Assembly (NCBI RefSeq): GCF_017876655.1
Contig: NZ_JAGIOK010000001.1
Location: 2,604,001 to 2,668,000, forward strand
Reading direction: 5' to 3'
DNA from: Microbacterium imperiale
GTDB taxonomy: Bacteria; Actinomycetota; Actinomycetes; Actinomycetales; Microbacteriaceae
DNA: 64,000 nt
In this document: piece after piece, positions 43,393-51,783 of the stretch
Numbering within the stretch: the first letter of the stretch is position 1
How the letters are laid out: every line of letters begins with the position of its first letter
Notes under the pieces: generated by a model
What the model saw: the letters and a program-made list of their open reading frames with translations, nothing else
What the model was told of the DNA's origin: nothing
The model's database searches: none
Made by a program: the position numbers and the translations under genes

Positions 43393-46214
43393 GACGGGAT
43401 CACCTCGGGGGTCGGGTGCGACGGATCGGGCTCGGGGGCGGAGGGCGCCCGTCCGGTCAGGGGGAGGGAATGCGGCGCCGCGCGGCGAGCATCGGCGAGG
43501 ATGTCGAGCACGGCGTGCTCACGCCGGGCGACGGCGACCACGGTGAGCGCCCCGGCGCCGGCGTGGCGCTCGTCGAGCTCGGATGCCGCATCGCGCAGCA
43601 CCGCGGCGGCTTGGTCGCGGTCGCTGCCGGTCAGAGCGTCGAGGCCCTCGACGACGAGGATCGCTGTGCCGCCCGCGACGGCTGCACGCAGCTCGCCGAT
43701 CGGGTCGGCCGCCCCGTCGAGCAGAGCCAGGCCGACGTGGGCGCGCACCCAGGCGGCTCGTTCGGGCAGCAGGTGACCGCCGACGCGGAGTCGGCCGTCG
43801 TCGATCCGCAGCCGCCCCGACACCGCGTGCGCGAAGGCCCGGCCGACGCGGGGGTCGACGTGGGTTGCCACGAGCGACTCGCCGGGCTCGACACGGAAGG
43901 TCGCCGCCGAGAGGATCGATGCCGTCGCGTCGTGGTCGGCGTAGAGGGTGACGTCCTCGCCGACGAGCGCGGCCGAGGTGTTGCGCTCCGGCCAGTCGCG
44001 CAGCGACAGCTCGCGCTCGACCGCCTCGCCCTCGATGTCGAAGTGAGGGAGGATGCGGTCGAGCCAGCGCGGCATCCACCACGCCTTCTCGCCGAGCAGG
44101 GCCATGACGGCCGGCACCAGCGTCATCCGGATGAGGAACGCGTCGACGGCGATGCCGACGGCCAGCCCGAGCGCGATCGGCTTGATCGACGAGTCGCCCT
44201 CGGGGACGAACGCCGCGAAGACGGCGAACATGATCACGGCGGCGGCGGTGACGACGCGAGCCGACGAGGTGAAGCCCGAGCGCACCGCGCCGACGGCGGT
44301 GAGGCGATCGGCGCGGCCGCCGCGGGCTCGACGCCCGTGGACGTAGTCCTCACGCATCCGCGAGACGAGGAAGACCTCGTAGTCCATCGCGAGCCCGAAC
44401 AGCACGCCCATGAGGATGATCGGCATGAAGCTGATCACCGGTCCCTCGCGGGTGACGTGCAGCAGGTCGGCGAACCAGCCCCACTCGAAGACCGCCGCGA
44501 CGGCGCCGAAGGCCGCCAGCACCGACAGGAGGTAGCCCAGGGCCGCCTTGATCGGCACCCAGATGGAGCGGAAGACGATCGTCAGGAGGATGAGCGAGAG
44601 CCCGACGACGAACACGCCGAAGGGAAGGAGCGCTTCGCCGAGGCGGTCGGAGATGTCGATGCCGACGGCCGTGAAGCCGGTGACCTTGAGATCGACGCCG
44701 TACTCGTCGAGCAGGCGGTCGTGCTGGGCGCGCAGTTCGCGCACGAGGTCGGCGGTCTCGGGGGAGTCCGGCGCCGTCTCGGGCACGATCTGCACGAGTC
44801 CAGTGTCGGCGGTCTCGTTGGGCGTCGCGAGCGCGACCTCCTTGACGCCGGGGATCTGCGCGATGTCGTCGCCGATGTCCTGCATGAGGGTCAGCGGGTC
44901 GGTCGAGGTGACGATCGTCCCGGTCATGATGAGCGGCCCGTTGGCACCGGCGCCGAAGTGCTCCGCGGTGAGGTCGTACGCCTGACGCGCTTCGCTCGAG
45001 GGCGGCTGCACGCCCGCGTTGGGCAGAGCGAGGGTCAGGCTGGCCGCGGGGATCGCGACGACGCCGAGGCCGGCGACGACGGCGATCGTCGTGACGAGCG
45101 GATGCCGCGTGACCCCGCGCACCCAGCGTTCCGAGAACGACCGGCGGGGCCGGGCAGCGGCGCGGCGTGCGCGCCCGGGACGGCGGCGCCAGCCCGCGAC
45201 GCGCGCGCCGACGAAGCCGAGGAGGGCGGGGGTGAGCGTGACGGCGACCACCACGGCGATCGCGACCGCGACCGCGGCGGCGATGCCCATGGTCGTGAGG
45301 AACGGAATGCCGGCGAAGCCGAGGCCGATGAGCGCGATGAGTACCGTGATGCCGGCGAACGCGACCGACGACCCGGCCGTGCCGGTCGAGCGGGCGGCGG
45401 ATTCCTCGGGGTCCATCCCCGCGCGCACCTGGTCTTGGTGCCGGGCCGCGATGAAGAGCGAGTAGTCGATGCCGACGGCCAGGCCCAGCATGACCGACAG
45501 CAGCGGCGTCGTCGCCGACACCGAGGTGAACTGGGTCGCGACGAAGATCAGGGCCGTCGCGAGGGCGACCCCGATGAGGGCGCTGACGAGGGGGAACCAC
45601 GACACCGCGAACGAGCGGAACGTGACGATGAGCACGAACAGCGCGATCAGGACGCCGACGACCTCGACGATCGACAGGGCGGGGATCGAGGCCGAGAACA
45701 GGTCGCCGCCGAGGGCGATCTGCGTTCCGTCGGGAAGCTCGTCGCGCAGGCCGTCCGACACCGCCGTCAGCGAGTCCTTCGTCTCGGCGCTGACCGCCGT
45801 CGCCTCGCCGTCGAACTGCACCCGCACGATGGCGGCCCGCTCGTCCTCCGACACGAGACCCGAGACCATCTCGTCGAACGGATCGGTGACCGCCAGCACG
45901 TCATCGCTCAGGTCGCCGAAGTCGCTCACGGCGCCGGCGATGGCATCCGAGAACGGCTGCTCGCGCACGCTCTGGCCGTCCGGTGCCACGATCACCAGCT
46001 GCGCGCTCGTGCCGCTGGCCTGAGGGAACGTGCGGTTCAGCAGCTCGAGGCCCTCTTGAGCCTCGGTGCCGGGGATCGTGAAGGAGTTATCGGTGCCCTT
46101 GTTCAGCAGCAGCGCTCCGCCGCCGGCGATCACGAGGATGAGCAGCCACGACACGAGCACGCGCCACGGGTGCCGGAACGACCAGCGTCCGAGGGTGAAG
46201 AGGAGTGTGGACAC
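43389..46214 (-). CDS. MMPL-family transporter with C-terminal degenerate ABC-ATPase-like domain
   Basis: A 941-aa RND/MMPL exporter: two sets of one plus five helices (GIDYSLFIAARHQDQVRAG and GLAMDYEVFLVSRMREDYVHG are the paired MMPL motifs). GTG 46214 has CAGGAG 5-6 nt upstream. Residues from about 740 onward go beyond the usual MMPL end and read like an ABC nucleotide-binding domain (FRVEPGESLVATHVDP, VSGRLRIDDGRLRVGGHLLP, ILVVEGLDAL) but without Walker A GKS/T or an LSGGQ signature. Substrates are probably lipids or drugs. Two palindromes upstream point to TetR control. Confidence 0.88.
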   Translation of the reverse strand: MSTLLFTLGRWSFRHPWRVLVSWLLILVIAGGGALLLNKGTDNSFTIPGTEAQEGLELLNRTFPQASGTSAQLVIVAPDGQSVREQPFSDAIAGAVSDFGDLSDDVLAVTDPFDEMVSGLVSEDERAAIVRVQFDGEATAVSAETKDSLTAVSDGLRDELPDGTQIALGGDLFSASIPALSIVEVVGVLIALFVLIVTFRSFAVSWFPLVSALIGVALATALIFVATQFTSVSATTPLLSVMLGLAVGIDYSLFIAARHQDQVRAGMDPEESAARSTGTAGSSVAFAGITVLIALIGLGFAGIPFLTTMGIAAAVAVAIAVVVAVTLTPALLGFVGARVAGWRRRPGRARRAAARPRRSFSERWVRGVTRHPLVTTIAVVAGLGVVAIPAASLTLALPNAGVQPPSSEARQAYDLTAEHFGAGANGPLIMTGTIVTSTDPLTLMQDIGDDIAQIPGVKEVALATPNETADTGLVQIVPETAPDSPETADLVRELRAQHDRLLDEYGVDLKVTGFTAVGIDISDRLGEALLPFGVFVVGLSLILLTIVFRSIWVPIKAALGYLLSVLAAFGAVAAVFEWGWFADLLHVTREGPVISFMPIILMGVLFGLAMDYEVFLVSRMREDYVHGRRARGGRADRLTAVGAVRSGFTSSARVVTAAAVIMFAVFAAFVPEGDSSIKPIALGLAVGIAVDAFLIRMTLVPAVMALLGEKAWWMPRWLDRILPHFDIEGEAVERELSLRDWPERNTSAALVGEDVTLYADHDATASILSAATFRVEPGESLVATHVDPRVGRAFAHAVSGRLRIDDGRLRVGGHLLPERAAWVRAHVGLALLDGAADPIGELRAAVAGGTAILVVEGLDALTGSDRDQAAAVLRDAASELDERHAGAGALTVVAVARREHAVLDILADARRAAPHSLPLTGRAPSAPEPDPSHPTPEVIPS

Positions 46215-46251
46215 GGGCGCTCCTGATCGTGCGATTCGTCGGTGGATGTTC

Positions 46252-46284
46252 GATACAGCGCTGTATCCGATACACCAATGTATC
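46252..46284. promoter_or_regulatory. Two tandem 16-bp palindromic operators for the TetR regulator
   Basis: GATACAGCGCTGTATC (46252-46267, a perfect palindrome) and GATACACCAATGTATC (46269-46284) share GATACA-N4-TGTATC and are separated by 1 bp, so their centres are 17 bp apart. They lie between the divergent MMPL and TetR starts. The arrangement suits two dimers of the adjacent repressor binding cooperatively and controlling both genes. Confidence 0.8.
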
Positions 46285-46340
46285 CTAGGTTCATCGCTCG
46301 GCGGCCTGTCTGTACGAACGATGTGAACATGAGGAGCACC

Positions 46341-46958
46341 ATGCACGCGGACGAACGCCCCGCCACCCGCAGTCGCGAGAACACCCGCGCCCGGCTGCTG
46401 GATGCCGCGGCTGAGGTGTTCGCCGAAGTCGGTCTCGATGCGGCCTCGGTCGAGGCGGTGTGCGAGCGCGCCGGATTCACCCGCGGTGCGTTCTACTCCA
46501 ACTTCGCGTCGAAGGACGAGCTGTTCCTCGCGCTCGTCGAGCGCTCGTCGAGCGAGAAGCTCGATCGCGTCGCCGATCGCGTGCGCTCCCTCGACCGCAC
46601 CGCCGCCCCCGACCCGTCGTCGCTCGTGCCCGAGGTCGTCGGCGTCTCGCTGGCCGGCATGGAGCCGCGACTGGTGTCCGAGCTGCGGGCCCAGGCGATC
46701 CGCGACGAACGGATGGCCGCGGCCTACCTGCAGCTGCAGGACGGGATCGTCGAGCGAGTTCGCGGCATCATCGAGGACATCCGCGGCGTGTACGAGCTGC
46801 GGTTCCGCATCCCCACGGCCGAGGTCGCGCGGCTCATGGTCGACCTGGCCGACGCGACGTGCGAGCGGGCGGCGATCGAGCGGGTCGGCGAGCCCGAGAC
46901 CACGCGGCAGCTGCACGAGCGCATCGAGCTGCTGGCGACCGCGCTGATCACCGACTAG
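46341..46958 (+). CDS. TetR-family transcriptional regulator
   Basis: A 205-aa repressor. The HTH (about 10-60) reads RARLLDAAAEVFAEVG, SVEAVCERAGFTRGAFYSNFASKDELF. The C-terminal helical domain (about 70-205) would bind an inducer, probably a compound handled by the MMPL/YhgE exporters. ATG 46341 has GAGGAG directly upstream (4 nt spacing); ATG 46329 is a weaker alternative. It is divergent from the exporter operon across the tandem operators. Confidence 0.92.
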   Translation: MHADERPATRSRENTRARLLDAAAEVFAEVGLDAASVEAVCERAGFTRGAFYSNFASKDELFLALVERSSSEKLDRVADRVRSLDRTAAPDPSSLVPEVVGVSLAGMEPRLVSELRAQAIRDERMAAAYLQLQDGIVERVRGIIEDIRGVYELRFRIPTAEVARLMVDLADATCERAAIERVGEPETTRQLHERIELLATALITD

Positions 46959-46967
46959 GGGCGCGGC

Positions 46968-47972
46968 TCAGCGCGCCGCGGCGAGGATGCCGTGGCAGCG
47001 CTCGAGCCGCTCGAGCCACCACCGTCGCCGCTCGGGAGCTGCGCTCACGGCGGCGATCGCGTCGGGATCGCCGACCGGCCGCGCCGTCGGCAGGGCGCCG
47101 GCCACCGGGCGCAGCGCGGGCACCGCGACATCCGCGGTGAAGAGCGACGCGGTGCCCAGCCCGCAGTCGTACTCGAGCTCGGGCAGGCTCGCGGCGAGGG
47201 CCGCACCCGTCGACAGTCCGATGCTCGTGTCGAGGGCGCTCGAGACGACGGCGGGAAGTCCGGCTTCGGCGACGACCGCGAGCGCGCGGCGCACACCGCC
47301 GAGCGGCTGGGCCTTGATGACCAGCAGATCGGCGGCGCCGGCGCGCGCCACCGCGAGCGGGTCGTCCGCCTTGCGCACGCTCTCGTCCGCGGCGATCGGG
47401 ATGCCCATGTAGCGCACCCGCCGCCGCAGCTCCGCCAGCTCCTCGACACTCGCGCAGGGCTGCTCGGCGTACTCGAGGTCGAACTCGGCCAGCGCGTGCA
47501 GCGCGTGCTCGGCCTCGTCGAGGTTCCACCCGCCGTTGGCGTCGATGCGCACCCGTCCCTCGGGGCCCATCGCCTCGCGCACGGCCCGCACGCGCGCGAC
47601 ATCGTCGGCCAGGACCTGCCCGCGTTCGGCGACCTTGACCTTCGCGGTGCGGCACCCGTCGTACCGTGCGAGCACGTCGGCGACGCGGTCGGCGGCGACG
47701 GCGGGCACGGTCGCGTTCACCGGCACCCGGTCACGACGCGGCTGCGGGCGCGGCATCCATCCGTCCTCGACGGCCGCGGCGAGCCACACGGATGCCTCGG
47801 CGTCGTCGTACTCGGTGAAGGGCGAGAACTCCGTCCAGCCGGCGGGGCCTTCGATGAGCATCGCCTCGCGCACGTCGACGCCGCGGAAGCGCGTCGCGAG
47901 CGGCAGCGCGACGACGTGCGCCCGCTCGACCAGGTCGGCCAACGGCGGCAGGGGGAGGGAGCGGGCTTCCAC
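46968..47972 (-). CDS. menC: o-Succinylbenzoate synthase
   Basis: The 334-aa enolase-superfamily enzyme dehydrates SHCHC to OSB in menaquinone synthesis. Catalytic signs are KVKVAERG (Lys), RIDANGGW (metal Asp), EYAEQPC (Glu), IAADESVRK (Asp/Glu) and VIKAQPLGG (Lys), plus SSALDTSIGL. GTG 47972 has AGGA 7 nt upstream; ATG 47996 is an alternative without a ribosome site. It is divergent from menB, and the menB -10 (47996-48001) lies right between. Confidence 0.93.
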   Translation of the reverse strand: MEARSLPLPPLADLVERAHVVALPLATRFRGVDVREAMLIEGPAGWTEFSPFTEYDDAEASVWLAAAVEDGWMPRPQPRRDRVPVNATVPAVAADRVADVLARYDGCRTAKVKVAERGQVLADDVARVRAVREAMGPEGRVRIDANGGWNLDEAEHALHALAEFDLEYAEQPCASVEELAELRRRVRYMGIPIAADESVRKADDPLAVARAGAADLLVIKAQPLGGVRRALAVVAEAGLPAVVSSALDTSIGLSTGAALAASLPELEYDCGLGTASLFTADVAVPALRPVAGALPTARPVGDPDAIAAVSAAPERRRWWLERLERCHGILAAAR

Positions 47973-48007
47973 ACGCTCATCCTGCCACCGGCGCATAGGC
48001 TGGCGGC

Positions 48008-48907
48008 ATGGTCTCGGAACTGTTCGATCCCGCGGAATGGTCGCTCGCCCCCGGTGCGGAGGGGTACACCGACATCACCGCGCACGTCTCGCGCGACGGG
48101 CGCATCGCCCGCATCGCGTTCGACCGTCCCGAGGTGCGCAACGCCTTCCGCCCGCACACGGTCGACGAGCTCTACCGTGCCCTCGACACGGCGCGCCGGG
48201 ACCCGCGCATCGGCGTCGTGCTGCTGACGGGCAACGGGCCGAGCGCGAAGGACGGCGGGTGGGCGTTCTGCTCGGGCGGCGACCAGCGCATCCGCGGACG
48301 CGACGGCTACAAGTACAGCGACGACGAGACCGCCGTCGCCGACCCCGCCCGCGCCGGCCGGCTCCACATCCTCGAGGTGCAGCGGCTCATCCGCTTCATG
48401 CCCAAGGTCGTCATCGCCGTCATCCCGGGGTGGGCGGCCGGGGGCGGGCACTCGCTCCACATCGTGTGCGACCTGTCGATCGCCTCGGCCGAGCACGGGC
48501 GCTTCAAGCAGACCGATGCCGACGTCGGCTCGTTCGACGCGGGCTACGGCTCGGCCTACATGGCGCGCCAGGTCGGCCAGAAGGTCGCCCGCGAGGTCTT
48601 CTTCCTCGCCGAGGAGTACTCGGCCCAGCGCGCCTACGAGATGGGCGCGGTCAACCGCGTCGTGCCGCACGCCGAGCTCGAGCGCGAGGCGATCGCGATG
48701 GCACGGACCATCCTCGGAAAGTCGCCCACGGCCATCCGGATGCTGAAGTTCGCTTTCAACGCGATCGACGACGGCATGGTGGGCCAGCAGGTCTTCGCGG
48801 GCGAGGCCACGCGCCTGGCCTACGGCACGGACGAGGCGGTCGAGGGGCGCGACGCGTTCCTGCAGAAGCGCGACCCCGACTGGTCGCCGTACCCGTACCA
48901 CTTCTGA
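48008..48907 (+). CDS. menB: 1,4-Dihydroxy-2-naphthoyl-CoA synthase
   Basis: The 299-aa crotonase-fold enzyme cyclises OSB-CoA to DHNA-CoA. It has the family segments FCSGGDQRIRG and PGWAAGGGHSLHIVCDL (oxyanion hole), the active-site SFDAGYGSAYMARQVG and the C-terminal GRDAFLQKRDPDWSPYPY. Length is that of actinobacterial MenB. TAGGCT (47996-48001) ends 6 nt before the ATG. Confidence 0.96.
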   Translation: MVSELFDPAEWSLAPGAEGYTDITAHVSRDGRIARIAFDRPEVRNAFRPHTVDELYRALDTARRDPRIGVVLLTGNGPSAKDGGWAFCSGGDQRIRGRDGYKYSDDETAVADPARAGRLHILEVQRLIRFMPKVVIAVIPGWAAGGGHSLHIVCDLSIASAEHGRFKQTDADVGSFDAGYGSAYMARQVGQKVAREVFFLAEEYSAQRAYEMGAVNRVVPHAELEREAIAMARTILGKSPTAIRMLKFAFNAIDDGMVGQQVFAGEATRLAYGTDEAVEGRDAFLQKRDPDWSPYPYHF

Positions 48908-48908
48908 C

Positions 48909-50066
48909 GTGCCCGCCCTCGTTCCCGTCAGCGGCGAGCCGCGCGAGGTGCTGCGCGCGCTGCGCCGCACGCTCGACGGCGCCGGCCCCGCCCTCGCGCT
49001 CGGCTCGGGGTCCGATGTCACCCCCGCGGCCGAGGCTCCGGCCGGAACCGCGGCCGTCGTGACGACCTCGGGGTCGACCGGTGTTCCCAAGAGCGTCGTG
49101 CTCAGCCGCTCGGCCCTCATCGCCAGCGCCACCGCGACCGCGGAGCGCATCGGCGAGGGGCGGTGGCTGCTCGCCCTCGCGCCGTCGTACGTCGCCGGCC
49201 TGCAGGTGCTCGTGCGCGGCCTGCTCGCCGGTCACGAGCCGGCGATCCTGTCGGGGTCGTTCTCACCCGCCGCCTTCGCCGCCGTCACGGCTTCGCTGCA
49301 CTCGAGCATCGGCGGCGAGCGCGTCCCGGTCTACACCTCGCTCGTGCCCACCCAGGTGGCCGACCTGCTCGAGGCGGCTGAGACGGATGCCGCTGTCGCG
49401 TCGTCCCTGCGGGCGTACGAGGCGATCCTCGTGGGCGGGCAGGCGCTGCCGGCGGCGCTGCGCGAGCGTGCCGCGGACGCGGGTGCCCGGCTCGTGCGCA
49501 CGTACGGCTCGACCGAGACCAGCGGCGGCTGCGTCTACGACGGCGTGCCCCTGCCCGGCGTCTCGGCGCGGGTCGTGGCCGGCGAGGTGCAGCTGAGCGG
49601 ACCGATGCTCGCCGAGGGCTACCTCGGCGAGCCGCAGCGCACGGCCGACACGTTCGTCGTCGACGGCGGTCGCCGGTGGTACCGCACGGGCGACGCGGGC
49701 GAGCTGCGCGATGGGGAGCTGCGCGTCACCGGTCGCATCGACAACGTCATCGTCTCGGGCGGCGTCAACGTCTCGCTCGACCGCGTCGAGTCCGCGGTGC
49801 GGGAGCTGCCCGGCCTCGACGCCGCGGTGGTCGTGCCCGTCGCCGACGACCGGTGGGGGCAGGCATCCGTCGTGGTTGTCGCGCGCGGCGCGCTCGCGTC
49901 CGCCGGGATCGACGCGGATGCCGCTCTCGCTGCCGTCCGCGCCGCGGTCGCCGATCGAATCGGCAAGCCCGCTCGGCCCGCACGCGTCGTGGCGCTCGAG
50001 CGGATGCCGCTGCTGACGAGCGGCAAACCCGACCGCGAGACCGTGCGTCGTATGCTCGCGATCTAG
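48909..50066 (+). CDS. menE: o-Succinylbenzoate--CoA ligase
   Basis: The 385-aa short actinobacterial MenE activates OSB with ATP and CoA. AMP-binding motifs: TTSGSTGVPKSVVLS (P-loop), TYGSTETSGG, YRTGDAGEL and the C-terminal catalytic Lys in TSGKPDRETV. GTG 48909 starts 1 nt after the menB stop with no clear ribosome site, so translation is probably coupled. Confidence 0.93.
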   Translation: MPALVPVSGEPREVLRALRRTLDGAGPALALGSGSDVTPAAEAPAGTAAVVTTSGSTGVPKSVVLSRSALIASATATAERIGEGRWLLALAPSYVAGLQVLVRGLLAGHEPAILSGSFSPAAFAAVTASLHSSIGGERVPVYTSLVPTQVADLLEAAETDAAVASSLRAYEAILVGGQALPAALRERAADAGARLVRTYGSTETSGGCVYDGVPLPGVSARVVAGEVQLSGPMLAEGYLGEPQRTADTFVVDGGRRWYRTGDAGELRDGELRVTGRIDNVIVSGGVNVSLDRVESAVRELPGLDAAVVVPVADDRWGQASVVVVARGALASAGIDADAALAAVRAAVADRIGKPARPARVVALERMPLLTSGKPDRETVRRMLAI

Positions 50067-50077
50067 GATGAACCCTC

Positions 50078-51046
50078 GTGGCTCGATCGTCTCGCTCCCC
50101 GAAAACGCCCCGTCCCGCGCCTCGCGGCGGCAATCCCGCCAAGCGGGGCCTGGTGGCGGCGCCGCCGCCGCGCACGGCGACGGCCCGTGACTGGATCGGC
50201 GCCGCGCGCCTGCGCACCCTTCCGCTGGCCGTGACTCCCGTGCTCATCGGCACGGGCGCCGCGATGCTCGTCGACCGCCAGCTGCACTGGGTCATCGCGC
50301 TGTGCTGCCTCGTCGTGGCCGTCGCGCTGCAGATCGGCGTGAACTACGCCAACGACTACAGCGACGGCATCCGGGGGACCGACGACGTCCGGGTGGGGCC
50401 GGCCCGTCTGACCGGTGGTCGCCTCGCGCGGCCGCGCACCGTCCTGACGGTCGCGCTCGCGTTCTTCGCGCTCGCTGCGATCGCGGGCATCGCGATCGTC
50501 GTGCGCACCGGCCACTGGTGGATGCTGCTGGTGGGCGCTCTCTGCGTCGTGGCGGCGTGGTTCTACACCGGCGGCAAGCGCCCGTACGGATACGCGGGCC
50601 TCGGCGAGCTGTTCGTCTTCGTCTTCTTCGGCCTCGTGGCGACCGTCGGGACGACGTTCGTGCAGGCCGGTTCGGTGCCGCAGGAGAGCTGGTTCGGCGC
50701 GGTGGGCGCGGGCCTGCTCGCATGTGCGGTGCTGCTGGCGAACAACCTGCGCGACATCGATCAGGACCGCATCGCCGGCAAGCGCACGCTGACGGTCCGC
50801 ATCGGCCGCACGGCCACGCGCATCGTGTTCACGGTCTTCGTGCTCGCGCCGTTCGCGATCGCGGTGCTGCTGGCGCTGGTGTACCCCATCGCGTGGCTCA
50901 GCCTGTTCGCGCTGCTGTCGGCGCTGTCGGCGATCCTCATCGTGTGGACCTACCGGCAGCCCCGTGAGCTCGTCGTCGCGCTGGCGCTGACCTCGCTCAC
51001 GTCGGTGGCGTACGGCGCGTTCCTGTTCTGGGCCTTCGTCGGCTGA
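50078..51046 (+). CDS. menA: 1,4-Dihydroxy-2-naphthoate polyprenyltransferase
   Basis: A 322-aa UbiA-family membrane enzyme that prenylates DHNA. The first Asp-rich motif is NYANDYSDG (about 89-97) and the second is NNLRDIDQDR; about nine helices follow a basic, disordered N-terminus of 35 residues. TAGGAT (50064-50069) is 8 nt before the GTG and overlaps the end of menE, so an internal leaderless promoter is likely. The prenyl donor would come from the synthase gene at 56259. Confidence 0.94.
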   Translation: MARSSRSPKTPRPAPRGGNPAKRGLVAAPPPRTATARDWIGAARLRTLPLAVTPVLIGTGAAMLVDRQLHWVIALCCLVVAVALQIGVNYANDYSDGIRGTDDVRVGPARLTGGRLARPRTVLTVALAFFALAAIAGIAIVVRTGHWWMLLVGALCVVAAWFYTGGKRPYGYAGLGELFVFVFFGLVATVGTTFVQAGSVPQESWFGAVGAGLLACAVLLANNLRDIDQDRIAGKRTLTVRIGRTATRIVFTVFVLAPFAIAVLLALVYPIAWLSLFALLSALSAILIVWTYRQPRELVVALALTSLTSVAYGAFLFWAFVG

Positions 51047-51047
51047 G

Positions 51048-51308
51048 TCAGGACGCGGCGTCCTCCGCCTCGGCGTCCGCGACCTCGCCGGAGCGGCGCC
51101 GCGTGCGACGGTCGGCGAGGCTCGTGGCGACGTCGTCGAGCGGGCGGCGCAGGAAGAGCATCGACAGGCTGAGCCCGATGAGGGCGGCGAAGATCGCCGA
51201 CAGCCAGTAGTACTCGCGCATGACAGGGAACAGCATCATCAGGCTGAACGGGACGATGAAGGCGAGCAGCCGCAGGATCGAGTAGACGACGGCCGATCGG
51301 GCATTCAT
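51048..51308 (-). CDS. DUF4229 small membrane protein
   Basis: An 86-aa protein with two hydrophobic segments (about 7-27 and 33-52) and an acidic tail. The arrangement RLLAFIVPFSLMML and FLRRPLDDVATSL matches DUF4229, a family seen beside menaquinone genes in actinobacteria. TAGACT lies 6 nt before the ATG on its strand (plus-strand 51315-51320). It converges with menA, 1 nt away. Confidence 0.85.
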   Translation of the reverse strand: MNARSAVVYSILRLLAFIVPFSLMMLFPVMREYYWLSAIFAALIGLSLSMLFLRRPLDDVATSLADRRTRRRSGEVADAEAEDAAS

Positions 51309-51380
51309 CGCTCCAGTCTACGGGCGAGATCCGAGCGGGCGCCCGGGTCCCGCGGGTCGGCGGGCGCCTAGGATGGGGGA

Positions 51381-51782
51381 ATGGCGCGGCTCCTGCTCAT
51401 CGGTGTGCTACTGGCACTCGCCTTCTGGGTGTACAGCATCGTGGACTGCGCGCTGCAGGACCCCACCCGCCATCGCGGGGTGAGCAAGCCGGTGTGGATC
51501 CTCATCGTGATCCTCCTGCCCGTGCTGGGCGGCATCCTGTGGTTCGTCGTCGGTCGCGCTCGTCGTGCCGCGACCCCGACTCGCCGCGCGCCCGATGACG
51601 ACCCCGAGTTCCTCGGCCGCATCGGCTCGGTGCGCGACCAGGACGAGCGCATCCGCCGCCTGGAGGAGGAGCTCGCTGCTCTCGATGCCGAGGCCGACGA
51701 CCCGCGCGACACCCCGCCGGCGCCGTCGGCGAGCGACGACGACGCCGAGGGGCCGGCCGGCTCCCGCGGCCCGCGCGCCTGA
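51381..51782 (+). CDS. PLDc_N-domain membrane protein
   Basis: A 133-aa protein. Residues 1-60 are the PLDc_N domain, two membrane helices joined by CALQDPTRHRGVSKPVWILI. The rest is a charged coiled-coil-like stretch (DERIRRLEEELAALDAEA) and a disordered tail. No catalytic PLD HKD motif is present. TAGGAT (51369-51374) is 6 nt before the ATG. menD begins 1 nt after its stop. Confidence 0.88.
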   Translation: MARLLLIGVLLALAFWVYSIVDCALQDPTRHRGVSKPVWILIVILLPVLGGILWFVVGRARRAATPTRRAPDDDPEFLGRIGSVRDQDERIRRLEEELAALDAEADDPRDTPPAPSASDDDAEGPAGSRGPRA

Positions 51783-51783
51783 G

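Noticed and set aside
43389-46916. Longer MMPL frame starting at 46916
   Set aside because: It would run through the operators and the TetR gene on the opposite strand; GTG 46214 with CAGGAG upstream fits the family start.
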